Shown here: piece after piece, positions 53,230 to 61,393 of the stretch | How positions within the stretch are numbered: position 1 is the stretch's first letter | Layout of the letters: the number at the start of each line of letters is the position of its first letter | Source: an uncultured Olsenella sp. | Lineage (GTDB): Bacteria; Actinomycetota; Coriobacteriia; Coriobacteriales; Atopobiaceae | DNA: 64,000 nucleotides | Direction: 5' to 3' | Assembly: GCA_934660915.1 (NCBI GenBank) | Contig: CAKUIF010000005.1 | Span: 124,001 to 188,000 of the forward strand | Notes under the pieces: generated by a model | Told to the model about the DNA's origin: nothing | Seen by the model: only the letters and a program-made list of their open reading frames with translations | Databases searched by the model: none | Program-made: the position numbers and the translations under genes

Positions 53230-54735
53230 ATGAAGCAGCTTGAGACAGACGTCGTCGTCGTGGCCGCCGGCCTCTCCGGCCTGGCCGCGTCCGTGGCCGC
53301 CGCAGAGGCGGGCGCGCGCGTCATCACCCTCGAGAAGGCCCCCATCACCGGCGGCGCCGCGAACATGGGCATGGGCCCGGCCGCGGCCGGCTCGCCCCTT
53401 CAGAAGGGCTCGATGATCGAGGTCACCCCCGGCGAGCTTTTCCGTCGCCACATGTTCTACACCCACTATCAGGTCGACGCCCGCCTCGTGCGCGACTACT
53501 ACTTCAAGTCCGGCGACACCATCGCCTGGCTTCAGGACATGGGCGTCGTCTTCAACTCCGTGCGCCCGGCGTTCCGCGCCCGCGAGCGCACCCGCGCCTA
53601 CGCCGACGGCGAGTACACCTGGCACGTCGTTCAGCCCGAGGACGGCTCCGAGCCCGGCCCGCGCGCCGCGACCACGATGACCAAGCGCATGACCGAGCGA
53701 GCCCAGGACCTCGGCGTCGAGTTCATGCTCGAGTGTCCCGCAACCGGCCTGATCAAGGGCGAGGACGGCGCCGTCTGCGGCGTCACCGCGCGCGACAAGG
53801 ACGGCGAGGAGTACGAGATCTCCTGCAAGTCCGTAATCGTCGCCACCGGCGGCTTCGGCCACAACGCCAAGCTCATCCAGGAGAAGCTCGGCTTCGAGTG
53901 GGGCCGCGACCTCTTCTCGTTCGCCATCCCCGGCATGGACGGCGACGGCATCAACATGTGCCACGAGGTCGGCGGCGGCCACACGCCCGTGACCATGGAG
54001 CTCATGTACCAGATCCCCGACAACATGAACCACTTCTACGTCGAGGGCGCTTTCCGCCAGCCCTGCTACTGGTGCAACCGCCTCGGCGAGCGCTTCATGC
54101 CCGAGGACGAGATCTACAACACCACCTTCGTCGGCAACGCCATCAACCACCTGCCCGGCAAGGTCGCCTACGCCATCTTCGACTCCCGCATGCTCAAGCA
54201 CTGGAAGAAGGACGGCCCCGACATCGTCTCCCACGTGCACCCGCACGACCTCTACGAGGGCTTTGACGAGCAGTGGGAGCGCGACCTCGCGGCCGGCTAC
54301 CCCGCCATCTGCCAGGCGGACACCCTGGAGGAGCTCGCCGAGAAGGCCGGCATCGACGTCGAGGGGCTTCTTGCCAACGTCGACGAGTACAACGAGATGT
54401 GCGACAACGGCTGGGACGACATCTTCGAGAAGGAGCGCGAGTTCATGCGCCCGCTCGAGAAGGGCCCCTTCTACTGCTGCAAGCAGTACTGCGGCGCCTA
54501 CGGCACCCTGGGCGGCGTGCTCATCAACCACAAGATGGAGGTCATGACCGACGACTACGAGGTCATCCCCGGCCTCTACTGCGTCGGCACCGACGCCTGC
54601 ACGATCTACGGCGACTCCTACAACTACTGCATCCCGGGCAACACCATGGGCTTCTGCCTGAACTCGGGCCGCATCGCCGGCGAGAACGCCGCCTCCGCCC
54701 TCTTTGAGGACGCCGGCGACGAGGAGTGGTCGTAA
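53230..54735 (+). CDS. FAD-dependent fumarate-reductase/KstD-like oxidoreductase
   Basis: This is a flavin reductase of the fumarate reductase/succinate dehydrogenase flavoprotein family, which reduces C=C bonds with two electrons. The 501-residue protein has the N-terminal FAD motif (VVVVAAGLSGLAASVAAAEAG, a GxGxxG variant with A in the first Gly position), TGGAANMGMG, IVATGGFG and the C-terminal PGLYCVGTDACTIYGDSY. No heme or FMN-attachment domain is fused, so electrons must come from separate subunits. AAGGAGG precedes the ATG. It is separated by a terminator from the downstream redox genes. Confidence 0.88.
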   Translation: MKQLETDVVVVAAGLSGLAASVAAAEAGARVITLEKAPITGGAANMGMGPAAAGSPLQKGSMIEVTPGELFRRHMFYTHYQVDARLVRDYYFKSGDTIAWLQDMGVVFNSVRPAFRARERTRAYADGEYTWHVVQPEDGSEPGPRAATTMTKRMTERAQDLGVEFMLECPATGLIKGEDGAVCGVTARDKDGEEYEISCKSVIVATGGFGHNAKLIQEKLGFEWGRDLFSFAIPGMDGDGINMCHEVGGGHTPVTMELMYQIPDNMNHFYVEGAFRQPCYWCNRLGERFMPEDEIYNTTFVGNAINHLPGKVAYAIFDSRMLKHWKKDGPDIVSHVHPHDLYEGFDEQWERDLAAGYPAICQADTLEELAEKAGIDVEGLLANVDEYNEMCDNGWDDIFEKEREFMRPLEKGPFYCCKQYCGAYGTLGGVLINHKMEVMTDDYEVIPGLYCVGTDACTIYGDSYNYCIPGNTMGFCLNSGRIAGENAASALFEDAGDEEWS

Positions 54736-54784
54736 GGCCTTGAACGCGTGAGGCTCCTCGCCGGGGCCTCGCACCCGCCCGCTC

Positions 54785-54823
54785 AAGAGGCGCCCGGTCC
54801 TGGGGAGTTCCGGGCGCCTCTTT
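54785..54823 (+). terminator. Strong terminator/attenuator between the flavoprotein and the Fe-S gene
   Basis: AAGAGGCGCCCGG and its perfect complement form a 13-bp stem with a 12-base loop, then TTTG. The next ATG is 32 bases later. Confidence 0.8.
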
Positions 54824-54854
54824 GGGACTCATTCGACGTTTCGAGGGGAAACGC

Positions 54855-56987
54855 ATGAAGCTGACAATCAACGGGAGAGAGGTCGAGGCCGCCGAGGGCG
54901 CCAACGTCCTCGAGGCGGCGCTCGACGCCGGCATCTACATCCCGCACCTGTGCAAGCACCCCGACCTCGAGGCCGTTGGCGGCTGCCGCCTGTGCATGGT
55001 CGAGGTCGAGGGGGAGGACGGCCCCGTGTGCGCCTGCAAGACCGCGGCGCGCGAGGGCATGGTCGTCAACACGACGGGGGAGGAGGCCGACCGCGTGCGC
55101 AGGCTCGCCATGGAGCTCATCTTGGCCACGCACCCCGCCGACTGCACCGGCTGCCCCAAGTACGGCAAGTGCGAGCTGCAGTCCATGTACCAGTACATGG
55201 GTGTCTCTCCGTCGCGCTGGCGCGTGAAGAGCCGCCCGGTGCCCACCGACGACTCGAACCCGCTCATCACCCACATGTTCACGCGCTGCATCCGCTGCGG
55301 CCGCTGCGTGCGCGCCTGCCGCGAGCTGCGCGGCGCGGGCGTCCTCGACTATCAGCGCACCGAGGAGGGCATCCGCATCGGCACCGACGGAAACGTGAGC
55401 CTGCAGCAGGCGGGCTGCCGCTTCTGCGGGGCGTGCATCGAGGTGTGCCCCACGGGCTCCATCGTGGACACGCTGAACATGTTCGACGAGCGCAAATCCT
55501 ACGCCGACAACGTCGTGCCGTGCCGCGAGGGCTGCCCTGCCCACGTCGACATCCCGCGCTACCTGCGGCTCATTCGCAAGGGTGAGTTTACCCGCGCCGC
55601 CGCCGTGGTCCGCGAGAAGGTCCCGTTCCCCGAGAGCCTGGGCGACATCTGCGTCCACAACTGCCAGGGCGCCTGCAAGCGCAACGAGCTCAACGGCACC
55701 CCGCTGTCGGTCTGCCGCCTCAAGCGCGCCGCCGCCGTCCGGGACACGGGCGAGTGGAAGGCCAACGTGCGCCACGAGCCCCTGACCGGCAAGAAGGTCG
55801 CCGTCGTCGGCGCCGGCCCCGCGGGACTCACCGCCGCGCTCTACTGTGCCGAGAAGGGCCACAAGGTCGTGGTCTTCGAGGCCAACGAGAAGGTCGGCGG
55901 CCAGATGCGCTACGGCATCCCCGCCTACCGCCTGCCCGACGCCACCGTGGACGCCGAGGTCTCCACGATCCTGGAGATCGCCCAGGGCGACGACGCGGAG
56001 CCCCGCATCGAGCTGCGCTGCGGCGAGCGCGTGGCCGACCCGCGCGCCCTCCTGGGCCAGGGCTTCGACGCCGTGCTCGTGAGCGTGGGCACCCACGACG
56101 GGACGGTGCTTCCCATGCCTGGCCACGACCTCGACGGGGTCCTGCGCAACACCGACTTCCTCAAGGCCGCCCGCCAAGGCACGGCCCCCGACCTCACCGG
56201 CCTGCGCGTCATGGTCCTGGGCGGCGGCAACGTCGCGTACGACTGCGCGCGCACGGCGGTTCGCCTGGGCGCTGAGTCGGTGGACATCGCCTGCCTCGAG
56301 GCCGAGGCCGCGATGACCTCCACGCCCGAGGAGCGCGCCGAGGCCGCGGAGGAGGGCGTCGTTTTGCACGACGCCTACGCCTTCACGAGCATCAACGAGA
56401 CCGAGGAGGGCTCGGGCAAGGTCGGCTCCATGACCATCCACAAGATCGAGCGCTTCTACTTCGACGAGAACCACCGCGCCGTGACCGAGCTGCTCGACGG
56501 CGGCCAGAAGACCATCGACGTCGACCGCGTGATCTTTGCCGTGGGCCAAAAGCCCGAGGGGACCTCCGGAATGGGCCTCGAGCTCACGCACGGCCCCTAC
56601 ATTGTCGCGGACGCCGAGGGCGCGACGAGCGCCGAGGGCGTGTGGGCCGCGGGCGACTGCGTCACGGGCACCAAGTCCGTGATCGCCGCCATCGCCGCGG
56701 GCCGTGCGTGCGCAAGCGCCATCGACCGGGCCCTGGGCGGCGACGGCGACATCGACGGCGAGCTCACGGATCATGAGGCTCCCGAGCAGCGGATTGGCCG
56801 CGCGCCCGAGGGGTTCTACGGCAGCCCGGTGCTGCCCAGGTTCGTCCCGGCTGCCGAGCGTCGCCGCGGCTTCGAGCCCTTCGAGTGCCCCTACAGCGCG
56901 GACGAGGCCAAATGCGAGGCGGGCCGCTGCCTGCAGTGCGACCTTCGACTCACCCTCAAGACCCCGCGCCTGTGGAACGAGTACTAG
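54855..56987 (+). CDS. NuoG-type [2Fe-2S]/[4Fe-4S] plus GltD-type NAD(P)H flavoprotein fusion
   Basis: This is a 710-residue electron-input subunit. Residues 1-80 form a 2Fe-2S ferredoxin domain (Cys in HLCKHPD, GGCRLCMVEV, CACK). A NuoG-like iron-sulfur segment follows with CTGCPKYGKC, CIRCGRCVRAC and CRFCGACIEVC. From ~residue 230 it has the GltD-type 4Fe-4S module (CREGCPAHVDIPRYL, CVHNCQGACKR), the FAD loop VVGAGPAGLTAA and the NAD(P) loop VLGGGNVAYDCARTA. GAGGGGAA precedes the ATG at 54855. It probably oxidises NAD(P)H and feeds the neighbouring reductase, as in NADPH-dependent Fe-S flavoproteins of clostridial and coriobacterial redox loci. Confidence 0.9.
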   Translation: MKLTINGREVEAAEGANVLEAALDAGIYIPHLCKHPDLEAVGGCRLCMVEVEGEDGPVCACKTAAREGMVVNTTGEEADRVRRLAMELILATHPADCTGCPKYGKCELQSMYQYMGVSPSRWRVKSRPVPTDDSNPLITHMFTRCIRCGRCVRACRELRGAGVLDYQRTEEGIRIGTDGNVSLQQAGCRFCGACIEVCPTGSIVDTLNMFDERKSYADNVVPCREGCPAHVDIPRYLRLIRKGEFTRAAAVVREKVPFPESLGDICVHNCQGACKRNELNGTPLSVCRLKRAAAVRDTGEWKANVRHEPLTGKKVAVVGAGPAGLTAALYCAEKGHKVVVFEANEKVGGQMRYGIPAYRLPDATVDAEVSTILEIAQGDDAEPRIELRCGERVADPRALLGQGFDAVLVSVGTHDGTVLPMPGHDLDGVLRNTDFLKAARQGTAPDLTGLRVMVLGGGNVAYDCARTAVRLGAESVDIACLEAEAAMTSTPEERAEAAEEGVVLHDAYAFTSINETEEGSGKVGSMTIHKIERFYFDENHRAVTELLDGGQKTIDVDRVIFAVGQKPEGTSGMGLELTHGPYIVADAEGATSAEGVWAAGDCVTGTKSVIAAIAAGRACASAIDRALGGDGDIDGELTDHEAPEQRIGRAPEGFYGSPVLPRFVPAAERRRGFEPFECPYSADEAKCEAGRCLQCDLRLTLKTPRLWNEY

Positions 56988-57003
56988 GAAAGGAGCTGGA
57001 ACC

Positions 57004-58089
57004 ATGACCATCGTCAACTTCATGCCTGCGCACAAGCAGGCCCCCGTCGCGCTCTGGCTCCTCAGGAATGATGTGGAGGCCGCCGCCCGCGCCGTGCTCG
57101 CCTCGGGAGCCGAGGCCGTTCTCGTCCCGGCGGGCGAGCCGTGCGCCCCCGCGCTCGCCGAAGCCCTCGGCGACGCCGTCAGCGTCGTCGAGTGCCCCTC
57201 TGACCTCGGCTTTGTTTATGCGAACGGCTCCGCCGCGGCCAAGGTCCTCAAGGGCGAGAAGCCCATCCCGTCCTGCGCCGAGGGGGAGGGCGAGGACCGA
57301 AGCGTATCGGCCTCCGAGCTCCTGAGCCCCGAGGGCAAGCGCTGGGTGTGGGCCGAAGGCGCCTCCGCGCCCGTCCTTCTCGACAAATCGACGACCGTGG
57401 CCGCCGTCGTGGCTGCCGCAGGCGTCGGCGAAGACGACGCGAAGGCCGTTTACGTTGGCTATCCCGACGGCGCGCTGTACAAGGCGGGCGACGCCGGCGC
57501 GCCTGTGGAGCTCGCGAGCGACTACGTCCGCGTCTACACGCAGAAGAACTGCATGGCCAACGCCCTGTCCGAGATCTGCGCCCAGTACCGGCACGAGACC
57601 TGCGGGCGCTGCGTCTTCGGCCACGAGGGCAGCCACCAGGTCGCGACCATCGTCGCGGACATCTGCCGCAAGAAAGGCAAGCCGACAGACATCGCCCTTC
57701 TTCGTGACCTCGCGCCCGTCATGCAGGCGCAGAGCCTGTGCGAGCAAGGGCGCGTGCTTGCCCGCACCGTGCTCTCGTTCCTCGACCTGTTTGAGGCGGA
57801 GATTGCCCAGCACACGACCAAGAAGGTCTGCTCAGCGGGGGAGTGCAGGGCTTATCTTTCCTTCCACATCCTCGCGAGCAAGTGCCAGGCGTGCAACAAG
57901 TGCGTGGACTCCGACGTCTGCGAGGAGGACGCCATCCTCGGGCGGCCGCGCTTCATCCACGTGATCGACCAGAAGGCCTGCACGCAGTGCGGCGCCTGCC
58001 TGGACGTCTGCGAGCACGGCGCCATCGTGACCGCCGGCGCCGTCAAGCCCAAGTGCCCGCCCAAGCCCATCCCCTTCAAGCGCAAGTAA
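57004..58089 (+). CDS. NuoF-like iron-sulfur protein lacking the N-terminal flavin domain, with tandem ferredoxin domain
   Basis: This 361-residue protein follows the NuoG/GltD-like gene by 16 bases (AAAGGAG before the ATG). The first ~200 residues have no recognised motif. Then HETCGRCVFGHEGSHQ and a later KVCSAGEC give Cys residues arranged as in the NuoF NADH_4Fe-4S region. The C-terminus carries two 4Fe-4S clusters, CQACNKCVDSDVC and CTQCGACLDVC. The FMN/NADH part of NuoF is absent, so it is an electron relay. Its stop is followed within about 10 bases by the dispersed 20-bp repeat. Confidence 0.82.
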   Translation: MTIVNFMPAHKQAPVALWLLRNDVEAAARAVLASGAEAVLVPAGEPCAPALAEALGDAVSVVECPSDLGFVYANGSAAAKVLKGEKPIPSCAEGEGEDRSVSASELLSPEGKRWVWAEGASAPVLLDKSTTVAAVVAAAGVGEDDAKAVYVGYPDGALYKAGDAGAPVELASDYVRVYTQKNCMANALSEICAQYRHETCGRCVFGHEGSHQVATIVADICRKKGKPTDIALLRDLAPVMQAQSLCEQGRVLARTVLSFLDLFEAEIAQHTTKKVCSAGECRAYLSFHILASKCQACNKCVDSDVCEEDAILGRPRFIHVIDQKACTQCGACLDVCEHGAIVTAGAVKPKCPPKPIPFKRK

Positions 58090-58092
58090 CCT

Positions 58093-58245
58093 GCGTTTTC
58101 AGCCTGTCTGATTTGGCAGCGTTTTTTGCCTGTCTGGATCGGTAGCGCCCGCTCGCCTCGGCTTATGCTGAGACGAGCGGGCGCTACCGTTAATGAGCCA
58201 TCTGCCGTCTAAGCCTGATACGGCAGCCGCTCATTGAGACGGCGC
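58093..58245. repeat. Structured repeat block after the redox operon
   Basis: The 20-bp unit CAGCCTGTCTGATTTGGCAG (58100-58119), identical to the copy at 39666, and a variant at 58127-58146 come first. A perfect 16-bp stem, CGGTAGCGCCCGCTCG at 58139 with its complement to 58188, then follows. A further nested hairpin with TGCCGT/ACGGCA and AATGAG/CTCATT ends near 58240. It probably ends transcription of the operon. Confidence 0.8.
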
Positions 58246-58319
58246 GGACATCTGGGCTTGATTAAGTAAATTGGATGTGCAGGAAATCACGCGGGTGGGT
58301 CTTTGCCTTTGGAGGAGCA

Positions 58320-60308
58320 ATGTCTTGGATTCTTTGGACAGCGCTGCTTGCTGCGACGCCGTATGGGCCCTTTATCGTGGGGGATCCCGTTGCCCCGGGG
58401 CTTGGCGGGGCCATTGTCTATGCGACTGTTTTGGCGCTGTTAATCGCATGGCACTGGCTGGGAGATTGGCTTGAGCCGCGAATCCTGCACGTATTTCCCA
58501 AGGCATTCGACTGGTTCTTTCTGGCAGCACGAACCATGACCCTTGTTCTCATCCCGCTTGGATTTGTCGCCGTTATAAACGCAACGGTTGAATCGGTCGA
58601 TCTCCCCTGGAGCCTGGTCGAGCTCATCGATAATCTTGAGGTTTTCTGCCGCATAATCGGTACGTTCGGTTGGTGCCTGTATCTCGATAAAGAAGTGGCC
58701 GCGCAGGAAAGGCCTCCGCTTTTTGTGGCGTCGCGTTCATTTTTCTTAGGCTGCGCCTGGCCTTCGGTGGTTTTGCTGGCTGCCCTTTCGTTGTGCTCTG
58801 CAAGCCTGGCGCGCTCTGCGCTACTGTCCATTCTTGTGGCCGTTGCGGTCGTGCTATGGGGGCGGCGCAGCTTCAGAGCCAGCGCGCTTCCGGAAAACAC
58901 GACTATGTACCTTGTCGCAGGGCACTTGACGTCCGCTTTATTCCTTGAATTTCTGATGAGCCTATGGTCGAATATGATATTCGAGACGTATTACCCGCCG
59001 ACGATAGTGCTCGGCTATTTGGTAGTTGTGCTGCTGAGCGCATCTCTTTTCGAGGCGGCGTTAAAGGGCATGGCCAAATGGCGTGCAAAAACGACTTCTG
59101 CGGCGTCCATCGTCAGCTTGTCGGCAGCAAATGAAGAAGACGAAGTTGCGAATTTGCTGGTCAAAGCCGCCAGTTCACCCTTAACCCAAAGGGAACTCGA
59201 CGTTATGTGCAAAACGGCACTGGGCCAATCGGCCGCAGCTATAGCGGGCAATTTGGGAATCGCCGAGGCTACGGTTGCCTCGTACCGTAGGCGTGGCTAC
59301 GATAAGTTGGGGCTTTCTGGAGCTTCCGAGCTACGGCAGTATGTTCGCGACAGCAAGGGGAGGCTGGTGGCCGCCAAGGAATCTGATGAGAAGGAGAAGC
59401 AAGCTTCTAAGCCTTCCGTGCTGGGGCAGACGGCCTTCGTCATATTGATGCTCTCTGTCATATTCATGATCTGGCCGGACATCATCTATAACCACAGCAA
59501 AGGCGACTATGGGTCCGTTGCGGGAATATGCCGCTTTGGCCTGTTTATTTTTGTGGTTCTTCTTATTTTGATGGGTGTCGCGTGGGCTGAGGTCTCTGTT
59601 GGTTCGAATGGGGGCGACGGCTCGGTCAGAAAACTAACGGCTCGCGAGTCGGCAATGGCGCTTGCGCATTACCTGCTCTTTTCGGTGGGCTCCTACTTTG
59701 CGTGGTCTTCTTCCCCGGTATGGACCGGAATTGGATTGAACCTCAACCAGTATCTCACTTATCGTCTAAAGATATTGCTCTTGCTGGCGCTAGTTTTTCT
59801 TTGGTTGGGTGCCGAGAAGCTCGAGAACGACGGATCCACCGGATATCCCAGACGGTTCCTTAATGCCTTGCTCCTCGGTGTCCGTAGGCTTTTTGGGATG
59901 GGGGCGGAGAACCTCTTGTTCCTCGCCGCGGCCCTGTACATATCGGAATGGTTTGATTACTACCTTATTGGCGTGCTCTCAAACCCTGCCGCCTATGTGT
60001 ATCCCGCTGCCATAGTGGTTCTAACCATTTTCCTGTGGCGAAGGCTAAGGTGGCGCCGCATTAAAGTGGCTCCAAAGGGCATCGAGCGGGCGAGCCATTA
60101 TCTCATGGGCAGGGGGCTCGGCCAGCTTCAGGCTGACATTTTGATTGATCTTGCTAGTGGTGAGGACCTTGCGTCTGTTTGCAAGAAGAACGTGACAACC
60201 CCTGCAACGGTCTATTCGTATCGAACGAGGGCTTTTGAGAAGCTCGGCCTCAACAGCATCGATGAGCTGCGGAAACTACTTAAGGACGAGACGGGCTTTA
60301 CAAGCTGA
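58320..60308 (+). CDS. Membrane protein with two LuxR-type helix-turn-helix domains
   Basis: This is a 662-residue regulator built as two repeats of a multi-helix membrane block plus a LuxR/FixJ helix-turn-helix. The first membrane block covers residues ~1-255 and ends in an HTH at ~290-345 (LTQRELDVMCKTALGQSAAA, TVASYRRRGYDKLGL). The second block lies at ~370-565 and ends in an HTH at ~600-657 (LGQLQADILIDLASG, TVYSYRTRAFEKLGL). The ATG at 58320 is chosen for GGAGG four bases upstream. Single-copy versions are common in Coriobacteriia; this tandem looks like an internal duplication or fusion. GC is lower than in the preceding genes. Confidence 0.88.
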   Translation: MSWILWTALLAATPYGPFIVGDPVAPGLGGAIVYATVLALLIAWHWLGDWLEPRILHVFPKAFDWFFLAARTMTLVLIPLGFVAVINATVESVDLPWSLVELIDNLEVFCRIIGTFGWCLYLDKEVAAQERPPLFVASRSFFLGCAWPSVVLLAALSLCSASLARSALLSILVAVAVVLWGRRSFRASALPENTTMYLVAGHLTSALFLEFLMSLWSNMIFETYYPPTIVLGYLVVVLLSASLFEAALKGMAKWRAKTTSAASIVSLSAANEEDEVANLLVKAASSPLTQRELDVMCKTALGQSAAAIAGNLGIAEATVASYRRRGYDKLGLSGASELRQYVRDSKGRLVAAKESDEKEKQASKPSVLGQTAFVILMLSVIFMIWPDIIYNHSKGDYGSVAGICRFGLFIFVVLLILMGVAWAEVSVGSNGGDGSVRKLTARESAMALAHYLLFSVGSYFAWSSSPVWTGIGLNLNQYLTYRLKILLLLALVFLWLGAEKLENDGSTGYPRRFLNALLLGVRRLFGMGAENLLFLAAALYISEWFDYYLIGVLSNPAAYVYPAAIVVLTIFLWRRLRWRRIKVAPKGIERASHYLMGRGLGQLQADILIDLASGEDLASVCKKNVTTPATVYSYRTRAFEKLGLNSIDELRKLLKDETGFTS

Positions 60309-60325
60309 TTTATCAATTGCATAGC

Positions 60326-60354
60326 GTTGGGTGACAGACAGCACAACCTTTTTT
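60326..60354 (+). terminator. Probable terminator of the double-LuxR gene
   Basis: GTTG..TG pairs with CACAAC around an ~8-base loop with a small bulge, followed by CCTTTTTTAG. Confidence 0.55.
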
Positions 60355-60403
60355 AGCCAGAATCGGTGTTGCTACCCGACGGTGAATTAGCTGGGAGTGT
60401 GAT

Positions 60404-60874
60404 GTGCCTATGGCTTCATGTGCTGACGTTCGTAGTGGGAAGTTGGTGCCGGGTCTGTTTATTGCTTTTTTAGTTTTATTGACATCTTTATTTCCAATTA
60501 AGGCATGGGCGACAGAGGACGAATTCGAGGTCTCGGTAACGTACGACGATTCAAACACTGGAGTATCAGCCTGTTCTTGGTTTGGCAAACCCCTGACTTT
60601 GAACTCATATGAAAGACTCGGGCGTTATTCATTTGATGGCTCGAATGTCGGTCTCGAACTCACGGCAAGTTGTGCAAAGACCGGATTCTTCACAGTGACT
60701 CTCTTAAGAGTTTCGGATACATCAACCATTCGGATAGGGTCTGCCTCCCTTAAGAGCAATGGGTTCACGAAGGCGACATGGAGCAATGTCGGATCTGGTC
60801 AGTACATGTTTGAGTTTCGCAGCAATCTGGGCTCGTTGATTACGGCACCAACCGTCGCAATGTACAGCTGGTGA
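60404..60874 (+). CDS. Small secreted protein, unknown function (gene 1 of the secretion locus)
   Basis: This is a 156-residue protein with a hydrophobic signal peptide (VPGLFIAFLVLLTSLFPIKA, likely cut after AWA near residue 36). The mature part is polar and Ser/Thr-rich with no Cys cluster (VSVTYDDSNTGVS, IRIGSASLKSNG, FEFRSNLGSL), as in small beta-sandwich secreted proteins. The GTG at 60404 has GGGAG six bases upstream; ATG 60410 is the alternative. By eye the GC is near half, far below the surroundings. Its neighbours suggest secretion with or beside the next protein. No homologue family is recognised. Confidence 0.72.
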   Translation: MPMASCADVRSGKLVPGLFIAFLVLLTSLFPIKAWATEDEFEVSVTYDDSNTGVSACSWFGKPLTLNSYERLGRYSFDGSNVGLELTASCAKTGFFTVTLLRVSDTSTIRIGSASLKSNGFTKATWSNVGSGQYMFEFRSNLGSLITAPTVAMYSW

Positions 60875-60951
60875 AAGGAGGGATTTATCATTGTTTTTAG
60901 CGAAGGGTTGGCAAGTTTGCAAATGAGGTAGGAATGGAAAGGAGAGTACCG

Positions 60952-61344
60952 ATGAAGTTTGAGAAAACCAAGAAGAAGGTGGCAACTTTAGGTCTGTTGG
61001 CGGCGCTAACACTTGGCTTTGCAGCACCGGCTTTTGCAGCGTCTTTTACCAACGTTACGCTGGGCCCCTGGTGGGAGGACGTCTCCATCGTGAGCGGAAC
61101 CAAATACAGTGGCTCGGGCACAGCCCTGATCTCTGTTAGTTCCGGCTCAAAGAACGGTGGCAATTTCTGGATTACCAAGGATGGCAATCAGTGCTCTTAT
61201 TCCGTTGACGTCCATGTGAATCAGAGTAAGGGTTCTTCTTATTACAACAGCGGGACCTCGGGCACAGTTGTTCTTCATGGCCATCAATACGGTTATGGCT
61301 CTGGGACAGATTATGTAACTGGTAGTGTGAACTTTAACAATTAA
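60952..61344 (+). CDS. Small secreted protein with Gly/Ser/Asn-rich mature part (gene 2 of the secretion locus)
   Basis: This is a 130-residue precursor preceded by AAAGGAGAG. The classical signal peptide (FEKTKKKVATLGLLAALTLG, then APAFAA) should be cut near residue 31. The mature part begins SFTNVTLGPWWEDV and is dominated by Gly, Ser, Tyr and Asn, ending in a Tyr/Gly-rich stretch (HGHQYGYGSGTDYV). Lactococcin-972-type bacteriocins share precursor size and an ABC-permease neighbourhood, but the mature sequence is not a clear match. It is followed by a hairpin and three membrane genes. Confidence 0.75.
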   Translation: MKFEKTKKKVATLGLLAALTLGFAAPAFAASFTNVTLGPWWEDVSIVSGTKYSGSGTALISVSSGSKNGGNFWITKDGNQCSYSVDVHVNQSKGSSYYNSGTSGTVVLHGHQYGYGSGTDYVTGSVNFNN

Positions 61345-61351
61345 CCGAATG

Positions 61352-61375
61352 GCGGCCGGGGCGCCTCCCGGCCGC
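61352..61375 (+). promoter_or_regulatory. Intercistronic hairpin between the secreted protein and the membrane genes
   Basis: GCGGCCGGG and CCCGGCCGC form a perfect 9-bp stem with a 6-base loop and no T-run, 7 bases after the stop codon. It may stabilise the upstream message or attenuate the downstream genes. Confidence 0.6.
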
Positions 61376-61393
61376 ATAACCAGGGGAGGTCGT

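Noticed and set aside
60952..61344. Assignment of the small secreted protein to the lactococcin 972 family
   Set aside because: Precursor size and ABC neighbourhood fit, but the mature sequence does not show the family pattern clearly enough.
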